A DNA stretch of 30,292 nt from Anaerolineales bacterium. Its GTDB lineage: Bacteria; Chloroflexota; Anaerolineae; Anaerolineales; E44-bin32. The notes below the pieces were generated by a model that was given only the letters and a program-made list of their open reading frames with translations, did not search any database and was not told the origin of the DNA. The stretch spans positions 1-30,292 of the forward strand of contig JAHFAU010000005.1 of NCBI GenBank assembly GCA_023250385.1. Reading direction: 5' to 3'. Shown piece after piece: positions 7,515 through 13,889 of this stretch. A program made the translations under genes and the position numbers. How positions within the stretch are numbered: position 1 is the first letter of the stretch; each line of letters begins with the position of its first letter.

Positions 7515-9395
7515 TCAACTCGCGGCCTCGGCCGCCACTGGGATCGGTGTGCCGCCGTTCTTGGGAATGACCGGCTCCGCGAAGAGAGCCTCGAACCCCG
7601 CCCGGTCGAGGGTCTCAACTTCGATTAACCGTTCGGCGATGGCGTCCAGTTGAGCCCGATACTCCATCAGAATGCTTTCAGCCCGTTCGTACGCCTCCTG
7701 AACTAGTTTGCGGACCTCCCAATCAATCTTCTCGGCAACGCTCTCCGAATAGTCGCGCTGCTCCCCGATCTCCCGGCCCAAGAACACCAGCTCTTCTTTC
7801 TGCCCGTAGACCATTGGCCCGAGCTCTTCGCTCATTCCCAGTCGGGTGATCATTCCGCGTGCCAGTTCGGTCACCCGCTCGAGGTCGTTGGAGGCCCCGG
7901 AGGTGATGTCATTGAAGACCAGTGCTTCGGCCGCCCGGCCGCCCAGCAGGCCGGCCATGTCGGCCTTGATCTTGTTTCGGGAAGTAAGGGTCCGGTCTTC
8001 CTCGGGCAGCGCCATCGTAAAGCCGCCCATCATGCCGCGGGCGATGATGCTGACCTTGTGGACCGGGTCGGCTTCTGGAATGACGTGCATCACGACCGCG
8101 TGGCCGGCTTCGTGATAGGCGACAATCTGTTTTTCTTCTTCGCTGATGATGCGGCTCTTGCGTTCCGGCCCGGCGATCACCCGCTCGACCGCCTCCTGGA
8201 ATTCCTCCGGCCCGATTTCGGTCTTGTTGCGCCGGGCGGCGAGAATCGCGGCCTCGTTGACCAGGTTCTCGATATCCGCCCCGACAAAACCTGGAGTGGC
8301 CTTGGCCAGGGTCTTTAGATCCACTCGCTCTCGATCGATCGGCATGCCCTTGGTATGGACGTCCAGGATCTGTTCCCGGCCGCGCATGTCCGGCCGGTCG
8401 AGGATCACCCGCCGATCAAAGCGACCGGGGCGCAGCAAGGCCGGATCGAGGATGTCCGGGCGGTTGGTGGCGGCGACGATGATCACGCTGGCGTCGGTGT
8501 CGAATCCGTCCATCTCAACCAGCATCTGGTTGAGGGTTTGCTCGCGCTCATCATGGCTCCCTCCGAGCCCGGCGCCGCGGTGGCGGCCGACCGCGTCGAT
8601 CTCGTCGACGAATACGATGCAGGGGGAGTGCCGCTTGGCCTGGTCGAACAGGTCGCGCACCCGGCTGGCCCCAACGCCCACGAACATCTCGACGAATTCG
8701 GATCCGGAGATCGAGAAGAAGGGGACGCCGGCCTCCCCGGAAACGGCCTTGGCCAGCAACGTCTTTCCGGTGCCAGGCGCGCCGATCAGTAGCACGCCTT
8801 TCGGGATGCGGGCACCGAGTTTGATGAACTTTTCCGGCTCCTTGAGGAATTCCACAACTTCATACAGCTCTTGCTTGGCCTCGTCGACGCCGGCTACGTC
8901 TGCAAAGGTCACCGTCGGTTGATCCCCGGTGAACATCCTGGCTCGGCTCTTGCCAAAGGAGAGCGCCTGGTTGTTTGATCCCTGGGCCTGACGCAGCATG
9001 AAGAAAATCAAGCCGACCACCAAGAGCCCGGGCAGCAGATAGGTCACCAGAGTGATGATCTGGTTAAAGTCACTTGGCTGCTTGATCTCGAGCTGAATCC
9101 GTTCGGGGGAAAGGTCGTCTGCGGTCACCCCCAGGTCCATCAATTGTTCGATGGCTGGGCGTCCGGGCTCGGCCCGTGAGATGGCCTTGGAGTTGTCCGG
9201 AAACACGATCTCGAGGTCATTGTCGTCGATTACCAGACTGGAGATATCACCTGCCTGGATCTTGGCGGCCACCTGGTTGAGGGCCAAGCTTTCCGGCCGG
9301 GGCGCGTTGGATCGGAACTGGAACACCAGCACGATCACGATCAGCCCCAGAATCAGGAGCACAATCGAATTACGGCCGCGTGCGCTGTTCAGCAA
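7515..9395 (-). CDS. ftsH: ATP-dependent zinc metalloprotease FtsH
   Basis: FtsH is a membrane-anchored AAA+ protease that extracts and degrades misfolded membrane proteins and some regulators. The protein has 626 residues. A first membrane helix (about 10-27), a short extracytoplasmic domain (about 30-112) and a second helix (about 113-134) precede the AAA+ domain with Walker A GAPGTGKT (205-212), Walker B IVFVDEIDA (260-268) and the arginine-finger stretch LRPGRFDRR (321-329). The M41 protease site is HEAGH (428-432). All key residues are present. The start is TTG at 9395 with GAGGT nine bases upstream; no ATG or GTG lies between the promoter and this point. It has its own TATAAT box at 9446-9451. 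Confidence 0.97.
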   Translation of the reverse strand: MLNSARGRNSIVLLILGLIVIVLVFQFRSNAPRPESLALNQVAAKIQAGDISSLVIDDNDLEIVFPDNSKAISRAEPGRPAIEQLMDLGVTADDLSPERIQLEIKQPSDFNQIITLVTYLLPGLLVVGLIFFMLRQAQGSNNQALSFGKSRARMFTGDQPTVTFADVAGVDEAKQELYEVVEFLKEPEKFIKLGARIPKGVLLIGAPGTGKTLLAKAVSGEAGVPFFSISGSEFVEMFVGVGASRVRDLFDQAKRHSPCIVFVDEIDAVGRHRGAGLGGSHDEREQTLNQMLVEMDGFDTDASVIIVAATNRPDILDPALLRPGRFDRRVILDRPDMRGREQILDVHTKGMPIDRERVDLKTLAKATPGFVGADIENLVNEAAILAARRNKTEIGPEEFQEAVERVIAGPERKSRIISEEEKQIVAYHEAGHAVVMHVIPEADPVHKVSIIARGMMGGFTMALPEEDRTLTSRNKIKADMAGLLGGRAAEALVFNDITSGASNDLERVTELARGMITRLGMSEELGPMVYGQKEELVFLGREIGEQRDYSESVAEKIDWEVRKLVQEAYERAESILMEYRAQLDAIAERLIEVETLDRAGFEALFAEPVIPKNGGTPIPVAAEAAS

Positions 9396-9445
9396 CTTGG
9401 ATATACCTCGTCTAGCGAGCGGGCGGATTTGCCCGGCTCGGCTGG

Positions 9446-9451
9446 ATTATA
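9446..9451 (-). promoter_or_regulatory. -10 box for ftsH
   Basis: A perfect TATAAT on the minus strand lies about 50 bases before the ftsH TTG start. The hexamer 17 bases upstream, TGGTTT, is a poor -35. The rest of the 9396-9554 gap shows no clear terminator or other structure. Confidence 0.5.
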
Positions 9452-9554
9452 CCGTAGCGACCCGGCAGAAACCAGCATCAGGCGACGGCTGCCGGTCGAT
9501 GGGCCGGTGCTCGGATCTCGCTTGGACGGCAATTCGCCAAGTCGCCGCGGCGGT

Positions 9555-10538
9555 CTACTGGTACAACAGCCAAACCCACAACCACAAAGGCACCAATCCG
9601 CCGATCGCCAAGAAGGCGATCATCCCGAGAGCCACAGCCCACCAGTCGAGCGAATCGGCCTGCGGCGAGCGAAGGGCCTGAGTCGCAGCGTGCGAAACGT
9701 CGACCTTCGGGAGCGGTCGTTCCGCAGCAAGGCTCTGCAGGACCCGGCTGAACTGGTCGGCGGTGCGATAGCGAGCGGCGGGCTCCTTGGAGAGCACCTT
9801 CTGGATGATCTGGTCGAGCCCCTGTGGAATCGAAGAATCGAAAGAGCTCGGCGGGAGCACGTTGCCGACCTGATGGAGCTCGGCCAACAGCCGTGGGTCA
9901 GCTGCTTCAAATGGCAGCCGGCCGGTCAGCATTTCGTAGAGGACGACGCCTAGCGAGTAAACGTCGCTGGCAGGTGAGGGGGCGGCTCCACTGGCCTGCT
10001 CGGGAGAAAAATACTGCGGGCTGCCCCAGACGATCTCCCGCTGTTCATCCAGAGGAATGCTCGCCAACGCCCGGGCGATCCCGAAGTCCGTGATCTTGGC
10101 CCGCTCGGAATTCGAAACCAGGATGTTTTGGGGCTTAAGGTCGCAGTGGACCAGTCCGGCACGATGCGCATAGCCTACGCCGTCGCAGACCTGGATGAGC
10201 AGGTCAAGGGCCGCAGGGCGCGGGATGTTTGTCCGGCGATGGAGCAGGGTTTTCAAGTCGGTACCGTCTACGAATTCCATCACGATGAAGAGCCGCTGTG
10301 GGTCTTCTCCGAAATCATAGATGGTAACGATGTTCGGATGGGTGAGGTTGGCCGCGGCCCGGGCCTCTTGTAGGAAGCGGACCCGGAAACCGGAGTCTCG
10401 CGAGAAATCCGGTCGCAGCACCTTGACGGCAACTTCCCGTTGCAAGTTGAGGTCGCGGGCCAGGTACACGTCGGCCATCCCGCCCGCGCCGATCGGGCGC
10501 AGGACCTGATACCGGCTGCCAATTAGCTCTTCAGCCAT
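9555..10538 (-). CDS. Ser/Thr protein kinase with C-terminal membrane anchor, HCD catalytic loop
   Basis: This 327-residue Hanks-type kinase phosphorylates Ser/Thr on proteins. It has the glycine loop GAGGMADVYLARD (17-29), the ATP-binding Lys39 in VAVKVL, catalytic Asp133 and Asn138 in HCDLKPQN, and DFG at 151-153. The arginine of the usual HRD motif is Cys132, making it a non-RD kinase, a type often less dependent on activation-loop phosphorylation. A linker follows and one hydrophobic segment (about 300-325, rich in Trp and Leu) ends the protein, with almost nothing beyond, so the kinase is tail-anchored with no extracellular sensor. ATG at 10538 lies only a few bases from the predicted transcript start. 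It is divergent from the lipid kinase gene. Confidence 0.93.
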   Translation of the reverse strand: MAEELIGSRYQVLRPIGAGGMADVYLARDLNLQREVAVKVLRPDFSRDSGFRVRFLQEARAAANLTHPNIVTIYDFGEDPQRLFIVMEFVDGTDLKTLLHRRTNIPRPAALDLLIQVCDGVGYAHRAGLVHCDLKPQNILVSNSERAKITDFGIARALASIPLDEQREIVWGSPQYFSPEQASGAAPSPASDVYSLGVVLYEMLTGRLPFEAADPRLLAELHQVGNVLPPSSFDSSIPQGLDQIIQKVLSKEPAARYRTADQFSRVLQSLAAERPLPKVDVSHAATQALRSPQADSLDWWAVALGMIAFLAIGGLVPLWLWVWLLYQ

Positions 10539-10547
10539 TGCTGCTCG

Positions 10548-10576
10548 ATTCTAAACTCCGCCCCAGAGGGCGGCAA
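10548..10576 (-). promoter_or_regulatory. Promoter of the membrane-tailed kinase gene, near-leaderless
   Basis: On the minus strand, TTGCCG (10576-10571) and TAGAAT (10553-10548) are separated by exactly 17 bases. A start about 7 bases after the -10 would fall within a few bases of the ATG at 10538, giving an almost leaderless mRNA. Confidence 0.55.
10558..10573. promoter_or_regulatory. Perfect inverted repeat in the promoter spacer (possible operator)
   Basis: CCGCCC-CAGA-GGGCGG forms perfect 6-bp arms around a 4-base centre. It occupies the spacer of the minus-strand promoter, overlapping its -35 edge, and lies 16 bases upstream of the plus-strand TATAAT, so a bound protein could affect both divergent genes. 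No T-run follows, so it is not a terminator. Confidence 0.4.
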
Positions 10577-10588
10577 TACCCCTTGGGC

Positions 10589-10594
10589 TATAAT
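10589..10594 (+). promoter_or_regulatory. -10 box for the lipid kinase operon
   Basis: A perfect TATAAT sits 26 bases before the ATG at 10621, giving a leader of about 20 bases. No TG extension or clear -35 is visible. Confidence 0.5.
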
Positions 10595-10620
10595 GACGGG
10601 TCACCTGGCATGCGGCGAAA

Positions 10621-11556
10621 ATGGGCACTGGACGGCTAATCTACAACCCGGCGGCGGGCAGGTTTCCGGCCGGCTGGCTGCTCAGCCGAGCGGTTGCGGT
10701 GCTCAGCAATGCGGGTTGGGACATTGATGTGCAGGAGATCCACGAAGGCCGGGAGATCGAACGGGTGGCGCGGGAAGCCATTCGGCTGGGCTGTGAGGCA
10801 GTCTTCGTGGCGGGCGGAGATGGAACGGTCGGAACGGTGGCCGCCGCCTTGAGCGGTAGCGAGGTGGCCCTCGGTGTGCTCCCGTCCGGCACCGCAAATG
10901 TCTGGGCGAAGGAGATCGGGCTGGAACGACTGGATTGGATCCATCTCTTCGCGCTGGAAAAGGCGGCCGACCGCCTGGCGCGCGGCCGGGTCCATAAGGT
11001 TGACATGGGGCGGGCCAGCGGGCGCGAGTTTCTGCTCTGGGCGGGGATTGGGCTCGATGCCGAGATCGTGAACAGCATCGAACCGCGCGAGCGCTGGGCG
11101 AAGACCTTCGGCACCGTGCACTATGGCATCTTGGCCCTCTGGAATTCCATCGGATGGGAGGGAGTTGACCTGAAAGTTCGGGCCGGGGAACAAGTGTGGG
11201 AAGGCCGATTCTTGGCAGCGATCGCCAGCAATATCCGTAAGTATGCCGGCGGCCTGATCGAGCTCAGCCCGGAGGCCAGGTTTGATGACGGCATGCTGGA
11301 TTTCTGGCTGATCGGAGGTCGCTCGCTCAAAGACGCGGTCACCCGAGTCGTGCAGATATTCCTCGGGGCCCATACCGAAGCCCCCGGGGTGGTCCATTTC
11401 CAGGCAAATCGAGCAATCTTTGAATCGGAGTCGAAATTCCACATCCATATTGACGGAGAGCCCCGGTTGGTGAGCTCGCCGGTGGAATTCCAAACCCTGC
11501 GAAACTCACTAAACGTCCTACTCCCGGAACCTGAGGGCGGGATCCAACAGAATTGA
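10621..11556 (+). CDS. Diacylglycerol-kinase-type lipid kinase (YegS/DagK family)
   Basis: The family phosphorylates diacylglycerol or related lipids with ATP at the inner membrane face and recycles lipids into phospholipid synthesis; eukaryotic sphingosine kinases share the fold. The protein is 311 residues, the usual size. The N-terminal catalytic domain has NPAAGR (9-14), the hallmark nucleotide loop GGDGT (65-69) and LPSGTANVWA near residue 86-95. The C-terminal beta-sandwich contains LSPEARFDDGMLDFWLI and ends in a strand with HIHIDGEP. The actual lipid (diacylglycerol, sphingoid base or another alcohol) cannot be told from sequence. It is the first gene of a three-gene run with the SH3-like and DUF971 genes, and its TGA overlaps the next start as TTGA. 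Confidence 0.9.
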   Translation: MGTGRLIYNPAAGRFPAGWLLSRAVAVLSNAGWDIDVQEIHEGREIERVAREAIRLGCEAVFVAGGDGTVGTVAAALSGSEVALGVLPSGTANVWAKEIGLERLDWIHLFALEKAADRLARGRVHKVDMGRASGREFLLWAGIGLDAEIVNSIEPRERWAKTFGTVHYGILALWNSIGWEGVDLKVRAGEQVWEGRFLAAIASNIRKYAGGLIELSPEARFDDGMLDFWLIGGRSLKDAVTRVVQIFLGAHTEAPGVVHFQANRAIFESESKFHIHIDGEPRLVSSPVEFQTLRNSLNVLLPEPEGGIQQN

Positions 11557-12035
11557 CCCGGCCGAGGGGCGGATGTCTATTGCGCCTGGCCGGCGCCGGG
11601 CTTGGGGTTCTGATCGCGGCATTGCTGTTGATGGTTGGCCGGCTGGGGGCCGCGTCGCCGGCGCGACCCGCGCCGCCACCGATCTTGACGGTGGTCTTCC
11701 TTCCCAGTTTGCCACCGTTTTCCAGCCCCACTCCGGAGCCAACGCCCAGCCCCGCACCGCCGGCATCCCCGACACCTGGGCCACAACCGTCGAAACATTT
11801 CGAGCCCGGAGAGTTGGTAGAGGTCTTCGGCACCCAAGGCGAGGGACTGCGCATTCGGGAGTCGCCCGGGTTGGAGGCCCCGATCTTGATCCTGGGGCTG
11901 GAAAGCGAGGTCTTCGAGATCGTGGAGGGGCCGCTGAGCGCGGACGGTCTCAGCTGGTGGCGGATCGCCAATCTCTACGATCCCGCTGAGGCGGGGTGGG
12001 CGGCCGACTCATTTCTCCGGAGCTTCGAACCGTAA
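11553..12035 (+). CDS. Membrane-anchored protein with Pro-rich linker and SH3-like domain
   Basis: The 160-residue protein starts with a basic segment and one hydrophobic helix (about 9-30), a signal anchor or signal peptide without a lipobox. Residues about 36-80 are a Pro/Ser/Thr/Ala-rich spacer typical of wall-crossing linkers. Residues about 84-160 resemble a bacterial SH3 (SH3b) domain: the pattern GLRIRESPGLEAP, a central acidic turn, WWRIANLYDPAEAGW and a final strand. Such domains often bind peptidoglycan or peptides outside the cell; that role is inferred. The start is TTG at 11553, overlapping the lipid kinase stop as TTGA, which suggests translational coupling. Confidence 0.75.
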   Translation: MTRPRGGCLLRLAGAGLGVLIAALLLMVGRLGAASPARPAPPPILTVVFLPSLPPFSSPTPEPTPSPAPPASPTPGPQPSKHFEPGELVEVFGTQGEGLRIRESPGLEAPILILGLESEVFEIVEGPLSADGLSWWRIANLYDPAEAGWAADSFLRSFEP

Positions 12036-12036
12036 T

Positions 12037-12351
12037 ATGGAACTTCGCCCGCTGAAGATTGCCGCCTCGCGATCGCGGGGTTTGCTGCTCGTCGATTGGA
12101 ACGACGGACATCACAGTGAATACCCATTCGCCGACCTGCGGGCCGACTGCCCGTGCGCACAGTGCCGGGGCGAGCCGGGGAGACCGCCGCTCATCCGCAT
12201 TCCGCTGAATTCTCCCGGAGCAACCGTGCTCGAACGGGTTGATTCGGTCGGCAATTATGCGATTCAACTGGCCTGGAAAGATGGCCACTCCTTTGGGATC
12301 TACACCTGGGATTATCTGCGGCAGCTCTGCCCGTGCGGTGAACATGGCTGA
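12037..12351 (+). CDS. DUF971 (gamma-butyrobetaine hydroxylase N-like) protein
   Basis: A 104-residue stand-alone DUF971 domain, the fold also found at the N-terminus of gamma-butyrobetaine hydroxylase. The conserved pattern is visible: LLVDWNDGHHSEYPFADLR, a CPCAQCRG cysteine cluster near residues 38-45, NYAIQLAWKDGHSFGIYTWDYLR, and a terminal CPC. The cysteines suggest zinc binding as in the hydroxylase; the role of the stand-alone form is unknown, though relatives sit near iron-sulfur assembly genes elsewhere. The start lies one base after the SH3 gene's stop, so the two are co-transcribed. The gene converges on the response regulator gene. Confidence 0.88.
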   Translation: MELRPLKIAASRSRGLLLVDWNDGHHSEYPFADLRADCPCAQCRGEPGRPPLIRIPLNSPGATVLERVDSVGNYAIQLAWKDGHSFGIYTWDYLRQLCPCGEHG

Positions 12352-12406
12352 GCCGGCGGCGGAGCGGCGGCTGAGGGCCGGCGGCGGAACGTGCAGATTG
12401 AATGGG

Positions 12407-13147
12407 TCAGGACTGCTCGGGGGAGCTCTTGCGCCGAAAGTCAACGAACCGGTAGCCGACCCCTCGTTCGGTCAAGATGTAGCGCGGGCTCGCAGGCTCG
12501 GGCTCCAACTTCTGCCGGAGGTAATTGATGTACAGGCGTAGGTAGTGAGTCTCCTCACGATATTCATAGCCCCATACCTTGGCAAGCAGCTGATCGTGGG
12601 GGACGACCCAGCCGGCGTTCTGCACCAGGTGATACAAGAGTTTGAATTCGGTCGGGCGCAGCTGAACCAAGGCACCCTCCACGAAGATTTCCCGTCGATC
12701 GAAGTCGATTGACAACCGCTCATCAACGATGATCTTCTCGTGAAGCGGAGGACTCGGGGTCTCGGTCCGCCGCAGCACCGCCTTGACCCGGCTGACCATT
12801 TCCCGCGGGCTGAAGGGCTTGGAGATGTAGTCGTCGGCCCCCAACTCCAGGCCGCGAATCCGATCTTCTTCCTCGCCCTTGGCCGTCAACATGATCACCG
12901 GGACGGTTGAGATCTCCCGGATCAGCTGGAGGGTCTCGAAACCGTCCAGCTCCGGCATCATCACATCCAGCAAGATCAGGTCGGGCAGGCGATCCCGCAG
13001 CGAAGCGAGCGCCAGTGCTCCCGAGGTCGCTTCGATCACTTCGAAGCCGTCGTGCTCCAGGTTCAGCCGGATGAAATGGATGAGGCGGGGCTCGTCGTCA
13101 ACTACCAGGACCCGACGCGGCCGGGCGGGGCTACTACTCGCGGACAA
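12407..13147 (-). CDS. OmpR/PhoB-type response regulator
   Basis: This 246-residue regulator has a receiver domain (about 11-125) with acidic pocket Asp17-Asp18, phosphoacceptor Asp61 in LLDVMMPELDG, Thr88 and Lys110 (SKPF), followed by a winged-helix DNA-binding domain (about 140-238) with the typical RPTEFKLLYHL and RGVGYRF stretches. It should bind DNA when phosphorylated. No histidine kinase is adjacent; it closes an operon of Ser/Thr phosphosignalling genes, so it may be that module's output or may be driven by an unlinked kinase. The start is TTG at 13147, which overlaps the 3' end of the 80-residue gene by 14 bases; no ATG occurs before the receiver core. GAGGAAG lies further upstream than usual. 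Confidence 0.93.
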   Translation of the reverse strand: MSASSSPARPRRVLVVDDEPRLIHFIRLNLEHDGFEVIEATSGALALASLRDRLPDLILLDVMMPELDGFETLQLIREISTVPVIMLTAKGEEEDRIRGLELGADDYISKPFSPREMVSRVKAVLRRTETPSPPLHEKIIVDERLSIDFDRREIFVEGALVQLRPTEFKLLYHLVQNAGWVVPHDQLLAKVWGYEYREETHYLRLYINYLRQKLEPEPASPRYILTERGVGYRFVDFRRKSSPEQS

Positions 13148-13376
13148 AGCCGATTAGTTCTTCTTCCTCGGCCGTAGGCAGAATCTCGATGAAGTTGACC
13201 CGGTGCATTGGCCACACCACCGTTACCACGTTGCCATCCAGATATGGCAGGTCTTTTCCGTCGCGCCGCCTCGGGTTGTTGACCGTGACGCTGGTGTCGG
13301 TCGGTGAGGGCATTTCTTCAACCTCGCCGAGGACCGGGTCTTCGCCAGTGAGATGGACCAAGACCGAAGTGGGCAT
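13134..13376 (-). CDS. Small conserved-looking protein of unknown function
   Basis: An 80-residue protein that I do not recognise. It is predicted to be mostly beta strand, has no cysteine, membrane segment or signal peptide, and carries a basic NNPRRRDGKDL turn at about 34-44, then VVTVVWPMHRVNFIEILP, and an acidic EEEE stretch near the end. A strong ribosome site (TAGGAGAGGA) precedes the ATG at 13376. It is 12 bases after the FHA gene and overlaps the response regulator start by 14 bases, so it is almost certainly translated within the operon and probably coupled to the regulator. A role in connecting the phosphosignalling genes with the regulator is only a guess. Confidence 0.8.
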   Translation of the reverse strand: MPTSVLVHLTGEDPVLGEVEEMPSPTDTSVTVNNPRRRDGKDLPYLDGNVVTVVWPMHRVNFIEILPTAEEEELIGFVRE

Positions 13377-13388
13377 TTCCTCTCCTAC

Positions 13389-13889
13389 CTAGCTCCGTTG
13401 CCGTGAGACCAGCTGCAGCCGGAGGCGCCCTAATTGAATAATGTCTTTGTGGCGGATTCGGCGCGGCTGCTGGGGCTCGATTCGCTTCCCATTGATCAGC
13501 GTTCCGTTGACCGAGTCCAAATCCACGACGTGGACTCCTTCTTCGTCCAGCCGGATTTCAGCATGCAGCCTCGAGATCCCTTGATCCTGGGCGCCATAGG
13601 CGTCGAGGTCGACATCGGGCACGATCGCCTGCCCGCCTCCGGATCGGCCGAGGGTGAAGTTATCCCGCCCGACGAGCGAAACCATGTCGCCGGTCTCCAC
13701 GACCCTCAAACCGAAGATCGCGCTCGGGTCCAGTCCCCGAGTCGCCGGTAAGCCGTGATCGCCCGCAGCTTCCCCCTCCGACAAGTCGTCCAGCCCGATC
13801 GGAGCAGTATGAACCAGGCGAGTACCGCATTCACTACAGGAGAACGTTCCGACGAATTCCTGATGCCGGCAGGTTGGGCATTCAATCAC
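13389..13889 (-). CDS. Zinc-ribbon FHA-domain protein (phosphothreonine reader)
   Basis: The 166-residue protein begins with a four-cysteine zinc ribbon (Cys 4, 7, 18, 21), then an acidic linker, then an FHA domain (about 60-160) with all phosphopeptide-contacting positions: GRS (81-83), SRLHAE (106-111) and NGT (128-130). FHA domains bind phosphothreonine, so this is the likely reader of the operon's kinase. There is no phosphorylation tail as obvious as in GarA, though Thr residues occur in the linker. The start is GTG at 13889, overlapping the stop of the J-VWA gene as GTGA, which indicates translational coupling and perhaps matched amounts of the two proteins. Confidence 0.92.
   Translation of the reverse strand: MIECPTCRHQEFVGTFSCSECGTRLVHTAPIGLDDLSEGEAAGDHGLPATRGLDPSAIFGLRVVETGDMVSLVGRDNFTLGRSGGGQAIVPDVDLDAYGAQDQGISRLHAEIRLDEEGVHVVDLDSVNGTLINGKRIEPQQPRRIRHKDIIQLGRLRLQLVSRQRS

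Noticed and set aside
10636..11493. 285-codon minus-strand frame opposite the lipid kinase
   Set aside because: The plus-strand frame carries GGDGT and the complete family pattern; the antisense frame has none.
11339..11971. 210-codon minus-strand frame across the lipid kinase / SH3 junction
   Set aside because: It is low-complexity Gly/Pro/Ser/Arg sequence caused by the proline-rich linker on the other strand.
12352..12388. 12-base direct repeat GCCGGCGGCGGA (12352 and 12377) between DUF971 and the regulator
   Set aside because: It is short, GC-rich and without further copies or symmetry; probably simple-sequence bias.
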